A DNA stretch of 64,000 nt from Streptomyces sp. T12 (GTDB taxonomy: Bacteria; Actinomycetota; Actinomycetes; Streptomycetales; Streptomycetaceae): NCBI RefSeq assembly GCF_028736035.1, contig NZ_CP117866.1, forward strand, positions 7,977,001 to 8,041,000. Direction: 5' to 3'. Below the pieces are notes generated by a model. The model was not told the origin of the DNA. It saw only the letters and a program-made list of their open reading frames with translations, and made no database searches. This document shows, piece after piece, positions 46,110 to 55,350 of this stretch (position 1 is its first letter; each line of letters begins with the position of its first letter). The position numbers and the translations under genes were made by a program.

Positions 46110-47870
46110 ATGACGAACCACAGCGAAGCGACTGGATCTCCCGAAAACGACGGCACCACGGGCAGCGAACAGCACCTCGCCCCGTGGGCCACCGGCCCGA
46201 ACGACGTGCCTGACGTGTCCGGCGTGCATGACATGCACGATGTGCATGAGGTACGCGACGTGCAGCGTGGGCATGAGGTGCAGGCCGGGCATGACAAACA
46301 CCCAGGGCTTGCGCAACAAGCGGACCAACCCGACTGCACCGCATACGAAGGGCAGCTGGCCGAGCACCAGGTCACCCTGCGCACCCCGGCCGAACTGGCC
46401 GACGCGTTGCCGTATCTCCTCGGATACCGCCCCGAGGACAGCATCGTGCTCGTCGCCCTGCACGACAGGGGTGGCCGCGGCCGGTTCGGTGGCCGGGCAC
46501 GGCTCGGCATTCCCGCGAGTACGGACGACTGGGACTCCGCGGCCAGGCAGCTGGCCCACGGACTGGTGAGGGGCAGCGAGCGCAGGGGAGCCCGAGCCGA
46601 GCAGATGGTCGCCTTCCTCTGCCAGGAACCGGCAAAGGGCGAGACCGGCCAACAGGTCATGGAACGGCTGCGACCACTGGCCCAGAAGATGCGTCTCGCC
46701 TGCGGCGGCCTGGACGTCCCGGTGATCGAGGCCCTGTGCATCTCCGACGGTCGCTTCTGGTCGTACTGCTGCGACAAGGGGGAGTGCTGTCCGCCCGAGG
46801 GCCGGCCGATGGGTCTGCCCGGTACGTCCGTGTTGGCCGCCGCGGCCACGTACGCCGGACTGCAGGTGCGCGGCACGCTGCGCGAGTTGCAGGCCAGGCT
46901 GTTGCCCTGGGAGACCGCCGCAGCCTTGGAACAGGAAATCGCCCTGGACACCGTCGGCATGGCGCTCGTCCCCAGGATTCTCGACGACGCGACACGCGCC
47001 GGCGTGGCGGAGGAGACGCTGGAGCTCGCCGCGCGGCTCCTGAGCCGCTTCGCCGCGGCGCCGCCCGTGTCCGGAACGCTGACTGCGGATCTCCGTGACG
47101 ACGAACTGCTCGGACACGACGAAGCCGCGAGGCTGATTCTGGGCCTGCAGGACCGCTCGACCCGCGACCGCGCGGCCGAGTGGATGGAGGGCGACGAGGC
47201 CGGTCCCGCCCTCCGGCTCTGGCGAGCACTGGCCCGCCGCTGCGTCGGACCGTACCGCGAGCACGCCGCCCCGCCCCTCACTCTCGCCGGCTGGGTCGCC
47301 TGGTCCACCGGTGACGATCTGGAGGCCCGAGAAGCCCTTGCCATGGCACTCGGCGCCGACACCGACTACCTCTTCGCGCGCCTCCTGCACCAGGCTTGCA
47401 ACGAGGGTCTGGACCCCGAGTCGATCCGCCGTTGCCTGCGTGCCGAACGCGTGGGTCGCGAGCGGACGGACGCCGGGCGGCTCGGCAGGCCGGAGGATGC
47501 CGAAGAGCCGGTGCGGGGCGCGGCAGTTGAGTCCAAGCCGACGTCTGACGCGGGTGATCGCCGCCGGTCTCGGCACGATGCGGGTTCGGCCGACGGTTCC
47601 CGGCGCTCCGCACGGGGCGCTAGGCGAGAGCGGGCCACGAGCGTCTCGCGCCCGAGTCCCCCAGCCGGGACACATCCCGGTGCCCCGCGGCCGGGTAGCA
47701 CGGCTGCGCGTACCTCGAAGCGCACGGCTGCTCGCACGCTGAAGCGCACGGCTCCGTCCACCTCGAGCAGCACGGCGCCGCGCACCTCAAAGAAGGGAAC
47801 TGCGCGTCGGAGCGGGCCCCGTCCGGACGGTGCGCGTCCCGGAAACGCCGGCGCCGAGGGGGACGCGTGA
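46110..47870 (+). CDS. DUF4192 domain protein with D-V-x repeat N-terminus
   Basis: Protein of 586 residues. Residues 32–64 are about eleven three-residue repeats (DVP, DVS, GVH, DMH, DVH and so on). The DUF4192 domain then runs from about 88 (VTLRTPAELADALPYLLGYR) to about 440, a family specific to actinobacteria with no known activity. The last 150 residues are Arg/Ser/Thr-rich with RTSKRTAARTLKRTAP-type repeats. The next frame starts with GTGA overlapping the stop. An inverted repeat (CTCGCG / CGCGAG, 46084–46098) sits at its ribosome-binding region. Confidence 0.85.
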   Translation: MTNHSEATGSPENDGTTGSEQHLAPWATGPNDVPDVSGVHDMHDVHEVRDVQRGHEVQAGHDKHPGLAQQADQPDCTAYEGQLAEHQVTLRTPAELADALPYLLGYRPEDSIVLVALHDRGGRGRFGGRARLGIPASTDDWDSAARQLAHGLVRGSERRGARAEQMVAFLCQEPAKGETGQQVMERLRPLAQKMRLACGGLDVPVIEALCISDGRFWSYCCDKGECCPPEGRPMGLPGTSVLAAAATYAGLQVRGTLRELQARLLPWETAAALEQEIALDTVGMALVPRILDDATRAGVAEETLELAARLLSRFAAAPPVSGTLTADLRDDELLGHDEAARLILGLQDRSTRDRAAEWMEGDEAGPALRLWRALARRCVGPYREHAAPPLTLAGWVAWSTGDDLEAREALAMALGADTDYLFARLLHQACNEGLDPESIRRCLRAERVGRERTDAGRLGRPEDAEEPVRGAAVESKPTSDAGDRRRSRHDAGSADGSRRSARGARRERATSVSRPSPPAGTHPGAPRPGSTAARTSKRTAARTLKRTAPSTSSSTAPRTSKKGTARRSGPRPDGARPGNAGAEGDA

Positions 47871-48379
47871 GCCGTTACGGGCAGAACACTGACCGATGGT
47901 GCCGAGGCAGCGGCCGTCGCGGGCGGCGCACTGATCGATGCCGTGGAGGTGACGGTGGTCGCGGCACGAGGCGCGGGCGCCAACCAGGGAACGGCGTCAG
48001 TGAACCGGGTCTCCACGATCAGTTCCGTGATCCGGGTGTCCACGATCAGCCCTGTGAGCCAGGTCTACGCGATCAGCCCCATGATCCGAGTCGCCACAAA
48101 CAGCAGAGGCCGGCCGAAGGCTTGTGCCCAGGACGGCACCGACCTCGTGGCCGCCTCCGTGCCCCGGAGACCCTCGGCCGGCCTGGCGAACTCGGTGAAC
48201 GCGGTGACCATTCAGCGCGGTTACCCCATCACGGGCGTGACCCCGAGGAGTCCCTCCCCGTTCACCTGAGTGGCGGAACGCCTGGACTGGCTGTGCCGCC
48301 GCACCGCCCCTGTCACCCCGGGTCCCCCAGCCGGCGCCGCACACGCCCGAGGCGCAACGAGCGCAGAGGAAGCCGCCCC
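47871..48379. other. coding-like stretch after DUF4192 gene, including 27-bp repeats
   Basis: Directly after the DUF4192 stop the same frame continues open to 48269 with high-GC third positions (VTGRTLTDGAEAAAVAGGAL, ALIDAVEVTVVAARG). It includes four 27-bp units (48006–48110) encoding RVSTISSVI, RVSTISPVS, QVYAISPMI and RVATNSRGR. Another frame from GTG 47867 is open into the debranching-enzyme gene. Whether any of this is translated is unclear. Confidence 0.4.
48006..48110. repeat. 27-bp tandem repeats, four degenerate units
   Basis: Units begin at 48006, 48033, 48060 and 48087. The shared core is tccacgatcagc. The unit length is a multiple of three. Confidence 0.8.
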
Positions 48380-50782
48380 ATGCCACAGCTGCCCCCCGCC
48401 TCCCCGGCCGCCGACGATCGCTCGACAACCGGTGGGCCGGTGCCGTCCCCCAGGCTGGACACGGAGCTGTCTCCCGTCGGGGCCGGTGCAGGGCGGCACA
48501 CGTCCGGGATTCCGAGCGATGCCGCCGGCAGTTCCCCGCAGGTCGGCGACGGCTGGCCCCTGCCGCCCTCGGCGGACCAGGGGCGGGCCTCTGCCCGATC
48601 GGCGGACCAGAGCCCTTCTCCTGTCTGGCGGTCGACGGCGGGCCAGGACACCCGCCCCTACCGGTGGGAAGGGCAGGCCGGGCTTCCCGTTCAGCCGACG
48701 AGACCGACAAGGCAGAGTTCCTCGCCCTTGTTGCCCGCGAGGCCGGGCCCGACGTCGTCACCCGCCGACCACGCACGACGCTCCAACCCGCCCAAAGACA
48801 CCCCGTCGGCTCAGCCGTCGACCGCTCGCCGGTCGGCCGCCCTGCCCCCCACTCACGACGCCCTGATCTGCGTGGCCCTCCCGGGCCTCGCCATCTCCAC
48901 GAACCAGGGGCAGTTGACGGGCCGGGGCCTCGAGGGGTTCTACCGCGCGGGCCGGCGCGTGCTCTCGCGCTGCCAGGTCCGTGTCGCCGGACGTGAACCG
49001 CTTCCGATCCAAGCCCGTATGACGGCGGCCGACTGTGCTCGCTTCGTGGGCACGCTGCGTACCTCACCGCAGGCGGGCCCGGACCCGGACGTCGTCGTCG
49101 TGCGAACCCGTCACGCGGACGGTACCGAGCGGATCACGCTGCACAGTGCGGCCGTCCGCCCGCTGCGTGTGCCGGTCGAGGTCGCGCTGGGTACGGACTT
49201 GGCCGACCTCGGTGCGATCGCGTGCGGCAACTCGGGGCCGGAAGTGTCCGCCACGGTCCACGATGCGGGCCTGCGCTGGTCGTCCGCCCATGGGAACTCG
49301 ACAGTGACGGCCGACCCGTCGCCCACCGACGCGCTGGCCTCCGCGGGGCTGCTGCGCTGGGAGTTCGCACTGCCCCCGGGCGGCAGCGCGAGCATCGAGC
49401 TGCGGGTGCGTCCGGACGGGGCGGGACCCGTGCGGGCCGTGGGCCGAGCGGCGACGAGCCCGCTGGCTCCGGCGCGGGCGGCAGGTGACGATCCCAGAGT
49501 GGAGGCGCTGCTGCGGACGAGCGTCGAGGACCTCCAGGCCCTTCTGCTGCGGGACCCCGCGCACCCCGCCGACACACACCTGGCCGCCGGGGTGCCCTGG
49601 CGCTGCGGCCTGGCCCCGGCCGAGGCCCTCGCCGCGGCCCGGATGACCCTGCCCCTGGGCACCCGGCTCGCCGTGGGCACGCTGCGCACCCTCGCCCGCA
49701 CCCAACTCCGGGGCCAGGGACCGCAGTCCGGCATGATCCCCGGGCCGATACGGGACGCGGGCCCGCATCTGCCGCCGGGTTGCACAGGCACGGAAGCCAC
49801 GCTGCTCTTCCCCGCGCTGCTCGCGGAGGCCCGACTCTGGGGGCTGCCCGGACCCGAGACCGAGGAACTCCTCCCGGCGGCCGAGCGGTGTCTGACCTGG
49901 CTGCGGATGACTGCGGGCGACGGTACGTATCTGCGCGACCCGCAGCCCGGCGGGCCCGTCCGCTGCGAGACCCAGGCTCATGCCCATCGTGCGGCACTGC
50001 TCGGCGCCGATCTCCTCGACGCCTGCGGCAGACCGGGCGGCGGCGAACTGCGGCAATGGGCCCAGGCGCTGCGGACGACGTTCCGGGCGGACTTCTGGAT
50101 CGACGACGTGGGCGGCGGCCGGCCCGCGGCTGCCCGAGCCCCGGACGGACGTCACGTGCCACATCTGGGCGCCGCCGCCGTCCATCTCCTCGACACCGGC
50201 CTGCTGGGTGGGGGAGAGCGGGCCCCAGGTCTGCTCGACAAGGTGCAGACCGAACAGCTCGCCCGGCTGCTCGGAGGGCCGGCGATGGACTCGGGATGGG
50301 GCCTTCGCGGGCTGAGCGCGAAGGAGGCGGGACACAACCCCTTCGGCCACCGCAGCGGTGCCGTGAGGGTCCACGAGACGGCGCTCGCCGTCGCGGGCCT
50401 GGCCGCGGCCGACTACGAGAAGGAAGCAAGCGTGCTGCTGCGGGGCCTCCTGGGGGCGGCAGAGGCGTTCGGCCACCGGCTGCCCGAGATGTACGCGGGG
50501 GAGCGGCGCACCGACGGAAGCGCCCCCCTCCCGCATCCGGCGGCCTGCCGCCCCGCGGCCACGGCAGCGGCAGCCGGGGTGCTGATGCTGACCACGCTCG
50601 CGGGCATCCGCCCGGACGCCCCCACGGGGACGGTCACGCTGCGGCCCGTGCGTAGTGCGCCGCTCGGCGAGATCGTCATGACGGGCCTTCGGGTCGCCGG
50701 CGCCCCCTTCTCCGTACGCGTCAGCCGACTGGGTCTCGCCATGGTCGAGGAGGCGGCCGACGGCTTGCAATTGCGAGCGTGA
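48380..50782 (+). CDS. glycogen-debranching N-terminal domain / GH15-like protein
   Basis: Protein of 800 residues. The first 160 are Ser/Pro/Arg-rich and disordered. Residues 162–330 match the glycogen debranching enzyme N-terminal domain (LAISTNQGQLTGRGLEGFYR, AGRRVLSRCQVRVAGREPLP). The C-terminal half is an alpha/alpha-toroid of the amylo-1,6-glucosidase type (PWRCGLAPAEALAAARMTLP, GLRGLSAKEAGHNPFGHRSG). Likely glucan or oligosaccharide hydrolysis, substrate unproven. ATG at 48380 has AGAGGA upstream. The alternative GTG at 47867 overlaps the DUF4192 stop and would add 171 residues. Confidence 0.75.
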   Translation: MPQLPPASPAADDRSTTGGPVPSPRLDTELSPVGAGAGRHTSGIPSDAAGSSPQVGDGWPLPPSADQGRASARSADQSPSPVWRSTAGQDTRPYRWEGQAGLPVQPTRPTRQSSSPLLPARPGPTSSPADHARRSNPPKDTPSAQPSTARRSAALPPTHDALICVALPGLAISTNQGQLTGRGLEGFYRAGRRVLSRCQVRVAGREPLPIQARMTAADCARFVGTLRTSPQAGPDPDVVVVRTRHADGTERITLHSAAVRPLRVPVEVALGTDLADLGAIACGNSGPEVSATVHDAGLRWSSAHGNSTVTADPSPTDALASAGLLRWEFALPPGGSASIELRVRPDGAGPVRAVGRAATSPLAPARAAGDDPRVEALLRTSVEDLQALLLRDPAHPADTHLAAGVPWRCGLAPAEALAAARMTLPLGTRLAVGTLRTLARTQLRGQGPQSGMIPGPIRDAGPHLPPGCTGTEATLLFPALLAEARLWGLPGPETEELLPAAERCLTWLRMTAGDGTYLRDPQPGGPVRCETQAHAHRAALLGADLLDACGRPGGGELRQWAQALRTTFRADFWIDDVGGGRPAAARAPDGRHVPHLGAAAVHLLDTGLLGGGERAPGLLDKVQTEQLARLLGGPAMDSGWGLRGLSAKEAGHNPFGHRSGAVRVHETALAVAGLAAADYEKEASVLLRGLLGAAEAFGHRLPEMYAGERRTDGSAPLPHPAACRPAATAAAAGVLMLTTLAGIRPDAPTGTVTLRPVRSAPLGEIVMTGLRVAGAPFSVRVSRLGLAMVEEAADGLQLRA

Positions 50783-50912
50783 CCTCGCACGACACCACAC
50801 GGCACGACCGGTGTGCGGGGTGGTGGAGCTCATATTGGGCCGAATTGGATCAGCCATCGGTGGAGCTGGCGAAGGGAGTGTTTATCGTCAAGCAGACGAC
50901 TATGATCGCCGC

Positions 50913-51671
50913 ATGCCCTACGACCCGTCAGCCTTTCCGCCCTTTGCCGTCACCGTGGACCTGGTCGTGCTGACCGTGCGCCGCCACGCCCTGTGTGCGC
51001 TGGCGGTGCGCAGGGGCGAGCCCCCGTTCCAGGGGCGCTGGGCGCTGCCCGGCGGGTTCGTACGGGCCGACGAGGACCTGTCGCAGGCCGCCGCGCGTGA
51101 GCTGGCCGAGGAGACCGGGCTGCGTGCCCACGACCCCGCCGTTCCCGCGCAGGACAACGGCGCACACCTGGAGCAGCTCGCGACATACGGCGACCCCAAG
51201 CGCGACCCCCGGATGCGCGTGGTCAGCGTCGCTCACCTCGCGCTGGCCCCCGATCTGCCCGCACCCCGCGCGGGAGGCGATGCCAGTAACGCGCGCTGGG
51301 CGCCGGTCGACGAGTTGCTGCAGCAGGGCGGTTACGGTCGCGACGGCGAACCGGTCGCACCGCTCGCCTTCGATCACGCGCAGATCCTGGCCGACGGGGT
51401 GGAGCGCGCCCGCTCCAAGATCGAGTACTCGTCGCTGGCCACGGCGTTCTGCCCCACCGAGTTCACCGTCGGCGAGCTGCGCCGTGTCTATGAGGCGGTG
51501 TGGGGGGTGGCGCTGGACCCCCGCAACTTCCACCGCAAGGTGACGGGCACACCGGGCTTCCTCGTCCCCACCGGAGGCACCACCACCCGCCAGGGCGGCC
51601 GCCCCGCCCAGCTCTTCCGGGCCGGCGGAGCCACGCTGCTCAACCCCCCGATGCTGCGCCCGGAAGTCTGA
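50913..51671 (+). CDS. Nudix protein with NrtR-type winged-helix C-terminus
   Basis: Protein of 252 residues. The complete Nudix box lies in GGFVRADEDLSQAAARELAE followed by ETGL. The C-terminal domain (about 170–252) with CPTEFTVGELRRVYEAVWGV and FHRKVTGTPGFL is the NrtR-like winged helix. NrtR proteins regulate NAD metabolism by sensing ADP-ribose; those with an intact box can also hydrolyse it. No NAD biosynthesis gene is adjacent here. ATG at 50913 is the family start. Confidence 0.85.
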   Translation: MPYDPSAFPPFAVTVDLVVLTVRRHALCALAVRRGEPPFQGRWALPGGFVRADEDLSQAAARELAEETGLRAHDPAVPAQDNGAHLEQLATYGDPKRDPRMRVVSVAHLALAPDLPAPRAGGDASNARWAPVDELLQQGGYGRDGEPVAPLAFDHAQILADGVERARSKIEYSSLATAFCPTEFTVGELRRVYEAVWGVALDPRNFHRKVTGTPGFLVPTGGTTTRQGGRPAQLFRAGGATLLNPPMLRPEV

Positions 51672-51855
51672 CGCGAGAGTCCCCACCGGGATGCCGAGCC
51701 GAGATGCCGGGCACGACCGGACGGCACCGACCGCGATCAGGGACGAAGGGCGAACAGGGACGAAGGGCGAACAGGGGTCCGAGCGGGCCGATCTGTGCCG
51801 GGAGAGGGCCGTGCGCTGCCCGAAAAAACGGACATAGCGCGCTATCTTGCTTTGA

Positions 51856-53868
51856 GTGATCCAGGCCATCGGACTGACCAGCAACCCTCGCAAGGAGCTT
51901 CCTCCCGCCGTCGACGACGTTTCCTTCGAGGCGCGCGCAGGACGTGTCACCGCGCTGCTCGGGGCGCCGGGAGCAGGCAAGACCACGGCGCTCAGACTCA
52001 TGCTCGAACTCCAACAGGGTCGTGGGATCACCTACTTCAGAGGCCGCCCCCTGCACCGCATCGCCCATCCGTCGCGCGAGGTCGGTGTGCTCCTCGGCGA
52101 TGTTCCCGGGCACCCGGCCCGCACCGTCCGCGGTCATCTGCGCATGCTGTGCGCTGCCGCAGGCGTTCCGGCGCGGCGGGCAGACGAGGTCCTGGAGGTG
52201 GTCGGCCTCGTCAGCCTGCGCGACGAACGCCTCGACACCCTCTCCCGCGGCATGGACCGCCGCCTCGGTCTGGCCTGCGTGCTGCTGGCCGACCCGCACA
52301 CACTCGTGCTCGACGATCCCGCGGACGGGCTCTCGACCCGCGAGTGCCGTTGGCTCTACGGCATGCTGCGCGCGCACGCGGCCCAGGGCGGCACGGTCCT
52401 GCTGACCACGGCTGATCCCAAGGAGGCCGCGCGCACCGCCGACCGGGTCGTCACCCTGGAGCAGGGCAGACTCGTCGCCGACCTGGAAGCCGCCGACTTC
52501 TCCCGCACCCGGCTGCGCCCCCGGGTCGCCGTCCGCACTCCGCACGCCTCCCGCCTCGCCGCCCTGCTCACCAAGGAGGCACGCACGGCACAGCGCTCCA
52601 TCGAGGTCGTACGCGAGAACGGCAACCGCCTCTCGGTGTACGGCAGTACATGTGCCGACGTCGGCGAGACCGCGTACCGCCATGGCATCCTCGTGCACCA
52701 ACTCGCCGACGAGATCGGCGACATGGGGCCCGGTGCCGAGACGGACCTCGCAACGGAGCTGCGATCCGACCACGTGCGGCCGACGGCAGACGGGGAGTTG
52801 GTCGCAGCCCCTGGTGGTCGTGGGCATGCAGGCGCGACGCCGTCGGAGGCGGACAGCGGGCCGGCCCTGGCCGGCGATCGCGCAGCGGCCCCCGAGGCAC
52901 CGTTGACGCCGGACGGAGAGCCGGTCACGGCCGCAGAGGAGGAGGCATCCGCAGAGGCTCCACAGGCGCTCATGGGCGAGCCGCGGTCCGCCGACGTACT
53001 GGCAGACGATCGGCCTGCGTCCCAGGCCGACGGTTCGCGCGCGGCGGCCTCCTCTGTCGACGCCCTCCCCGATCTCCCGCCCCCCATCTCCGTCCGCCCC
53101 GCCCCCAGCCCCCTCCGCCCCCTCCGCTACGAACTCCGTCGCGCCGCCGGCGTCGGCACGGGGTTCCTCACCGGCGCTGCCGTGCTGGTGGTGTCCGCCC
53201 TCGCCGCCGTACTGCTGGCCCGTGTCGGACACACTCCGCAGCCGCGCCTGCTGGTCGCGTGGCCGCAGGAGCTCCCGCTGCCGCCCGCGGCGCTCGGTGC
53301 CGGGCTGCTCGGCGCGATCGCGTTCGGCGACGAGTTCCGCCACCCCGCCCTGGCTGCGGATCGCGGCACCGTCCCCCGCCGGCTGGGGCTGCTGGTCGCG
53401 AAACTCCTCGTCGCCTCCGCCACCGCGCTGGTGTTGGCCTTCCTCACCGTGGGCTGCAATGCCGAAGTGCTCTATCTCGTCTACGGACGGGAGCTCGCGG
53501 AAGTTCCCGCCGACTGGCTTTCGCTGAGCGCGAGTTGGACCGGGCTCGTGGTCGGGTGTGCCTGGGCCGGCGTGCTGGCCGCCGGCCTCTTCCGGTCGAC
53601 CACGGCAGGGCTCGCGGCGGTGGTCGCCGTACCCATCGTCGTCGTACCCCTCGTACAAAAAGCCCTGGAGGGGCCGTCTGTGCGGACGGCGGCCGGTTTT
53701 CCCCTGCGGCTGCGTGAGGTGCTCCTGTCGCAGTGGCCGTTCGGGGGAGAGCGCTATGTGGTCGCCGTCGCGCGCGTGATCGCCCAACCCGTCGGCGGCG
53801 CACTGACATTGTCGCTGACAGCGCTGCTCTGCGCCTATCTGCTCACGACCCTGCGGAGCAGGGTCTGA
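51856..53868 (+). CDS. ABC transporter, ATPase and permease fused in one chain
   Basis: Protein of 670 residues. The ATPase (1–225) has Walker A GAPGAGKTT, signature LSRGMDRRLGLA and Walker B TLVLDDPADGLS, in which the catalytic Glu is Asp. A disordered Ala/Glu/Pro linker spans about 308–420. About six membrane helices follow (from GTGFLTGAAVLVVSALAAVL to GALTLSLTALLCAYLL). ABC-2-type export is likely. GTG at 51856 begins the protein. It lies upstream of whiH on the same strand. Confidence 0.85.
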   Translation: MIQAIGLTSNPRKELPPAVDDVSFEARAGRVTALLGAPGAGKTTALRLMLELQQGRGITYFRGRPLHRIAHPSREVGVLLGDVPGHPARTVRGHLRMLCAAAGVPARRADEVLEVVGLVSLRDERLDTLSRGMDRRLGLACVLLADPHTLVLDDPADGLSTRECRWLYGMLRAHAAQGGTVLLTTADPKEAARTADRVVTLEQGRLVADLEAADFSRTRLRPRVAVRTPHASRLAALLTKEARTAQRSIEVVRENGNRLSVYGSTCADVGETAYRHGILVHQLADEIGDMGPGAETDLATELRSDHVRPTADGELVAAPGGRGHAGATPSEADSGPALAGDRAAAPEAPLTPDGEPVTAAEEEASAEAPQALMGEPRSADVLADDRPASQADGSRAAASSVDALPDLPPPISVRPAPSPLRPLRYELRRAAGVGTGFLTGAAVLVVSALAAVLLARVGHTPQPRLLVAWPQELPLPPAALGAGLLGAIAFGDEFRHPALAADRGTVPRRLGLLVAKLLVASATALVLAFLTVGCNAEVLYLVYGRELAEVPADWLSLSASWTGLVVGCAWAGVLAAGLFRSTTAGLAAVVAVPIVVVPLVQKALEGPSVRTAAGFPLRLREVLLSQWPFGGERYVVAVARVIAQPVGGALTLSLTALLCAYLLTTLRSRV

Positions 53869-53910
53869 TGACGACCGTCCATGAGCTTCCCGGCCCCGTC
53901 ATGTGCACAA

Positions 53911-53942
53911 CTCCCCGGGGAGAGCCCATTTCTTTCCGATAA
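53911..53942 (+). promoter_or_regulatory. whiH upstream palindrome and sigma-WhiG-like -10
   Basis: A perfect palindrome CTCCCCGGGGAG (53911–53922) is followed by TCCGATAA at 53935–53942, which fits the sigma-WhiG -10 consensus GCCGATAA at 7 of 8 positions. No TAAA -35 element lies 15 bp upstream. whiH transcription by sigma-WhiG is known in S. coelicolor. Confidence 0.45.
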
Positions 53943-54034
53943 GGCGTCAATTGCGACGGGGTGAGCGATCACCCTTTCGTGTGCTTTTCACCAAAGACCT
54001 CAAGGGAGTTGGGGACGGCGCCGACAAAGGATCC

Positions 54035-54922
54035 GTGAGTACCCTTGCGCACACCATGATGACCGCCGCCCGCGCCACCGACTCCGGTCTCGTCGGCCCG
54101 GGCGAACTCGACCGCTACCCCTACGCCGAGGCCCCCGTCGCCGACCGCCTCGGAGCCTCTGCCTGGGACGGCGCGGACCCGGAGCTGGGCCGTGTCGGCC
54201 GGCGCGCCGCGGGCAGCCGCGGACGCGGGCTGCACGGCCAACTCGTCCAACAGCTCGGCCAGATGATCGTCTCCGGCGACCTGGGCGCCGACCGTCCGCT
54301 CGTGCCCGAGGAGATCGGCCAGCGCTTCGAGGTCTCCCGCACCGTCGTCCGCGAGTCGCTCCGCGTCCTGGAGGCCAAGGGCCTGGTCAGTGCCCGCCCG
54401 AACGTCGGCACGCGCGTGCGCCCCGTCAGCGACTGGAACCTCCTCGACCCGGACATCATCGAGTGGCGGGCCTTCGGGCCGCAGCGCGATGACCAGCGCC
54501 GGGAGCTGAGCGAGCTGCGCTGGACGATCGAGCCGCTCGCCGCCCGCCTCGCCGCCGGGCACGGGCGCGACGACGTCCAGCAGCGGCTCGCCGACATGGT
54601 GGAGATCATGAGCCACGCGATGGGGCAGGGTGACGTCCTCACCTTCTCCCGCGCCGACACCGAGTTCCACACGTTGCTCATCCAGGTCGCGGGCAACCGC
54701 ATGCTGGAGCACCTGTCGGGGATCGTCTCGGCCGCCCTCCAGGTCTCGGGTGGCCCCGTCACGGGCTGTGACCGGCCGAACGAGACGTCGCTGGCACAGC
54801 ACAGCAGGATCGTCGACGCCCTCGCCGCCGGCGACGGCGCGGCCGCCGAAACCGCCATGCGTCACCTGCTCACCGTCCACCCCGAGGTGGAGCGCGTGGT
54901 GCCCGCACCCCGCGAGCACTGA
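54035..54922 (+). CDS. whiH: sporulation transcription factor WhiH (GntR/FadR family)
   Basis: Regulator needed for sporulation septation in aerial hyphae. It has 295 residues. After an unconserved 60-residue head, a winged helix (about 63–130) reads LHGQLVQQLGQMIVSGDLGA and PEEIGQRFEVSRTVVRESLR. An FCD ligand-binding domain (about 150–285) contains SELRWTIEPLAARLAAG and FHTLLIQVAGNRMLEHLSG. GTG at 54035 follows AAGGA. The position just upstream of hrdB matches the known whiH–hrdB order. Confidence 0.93.
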   Translation: MSTLAHTMMTAARATDSGLVGPGELDRYPYAEAPVADRLGASAWDGADPELGRVGRRAAGSRGRGLHGQLVQQLGQMIVSGDLGADRPLVPEEIGQRFEVSRTVVRESLRVLEAKGLVSARPNVGTRVRPVSDWNLLDPDIIEWRAFGPQRDDQRRELSELRWTIEPLAARLAAGHGRDDVQQRLADMVEIMSHAMGQGDVLTFSRADTEFHTLLIQVAGNRMLEHLSGIVSAALQVSGGPVTGCDRPNETSLAQHSRIVDALAAGDGAAAETAMRHLLTVHPEVERVVPAPREH

Positions 54923-54993
54923 CCGCGCACCCGGGTCGCGCGGCTGAGGATGCCTCCCCCTCCTGTGGCATCTCTCGGTCTGCGCGCCCCCTC

Positions 54994-55038
54994 CCGTCGG
55001 ACCCGCAGGATCCAGTACGGATCCTGCGGGTCCGACGG
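54994..55038 (+). terminator. whiH terminator
   Basis: Perfect 20-bp stem (54994–55013 with 55019–55038) and a five-base loop AGTAC. Confidence 0.9.
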
Positions 55039-55089
55039 TGCAATGGGGCGGCCGAATCGCCGTACAGTGCGTCATCCAAGCCGTGGGCG

Positions 55090-55195
55090 ACCTCTTATGT
55101 CACCATCTGCCCGCTTTTGATCGGTTATGGGATGTGACTCGGGCCACGCAGATTGGGCGTAACGCTCGGCGAAGCAGCGCGATGACCTAAGAGGT
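55090..55195. promoter_or_regulatory. spaced inverted repeat upstream of hrdB
   Basis: ACCTCTTATGTCACC at 55090–55104 recurs in inverted orientation at 55181–55195 (ACCTCTTAGGTCATC on the minus strand), 13 of 15 bases identical. It may be two copies of a regulator site around the hrdB promoter. The factor is unknown. Confidence 0.5.
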
Positions 55196-55350
55196 GACAG
55201 CCGAGGAGGGAATACGGACGCCGCTCAAGGCGCTGTGCATCTTCCCGGCCCCCGCCCGCACCGTCGGCCCAATCCCCAAGGTCGGTGGTCGGCTCCTGTC
55301 CGCCGTGGACGGGGCCGGAAGCCGTTTTCCAACGTTCCGAGAGGTTGTTC

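Larger units (their letters stand above)
54923..55350. other. whiH–hrdB intergenic region
   Basis: 428 bp. It contains the whiH terminator (54994–55038) and a widely spaced inverted repeat (55090–55195). A GGAAT at 55209–55213 could be the -35 of a sigma-R-type promoter, but the matching GTT at 18 bp is not exact. No gene was found. Confidence 0.6.
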
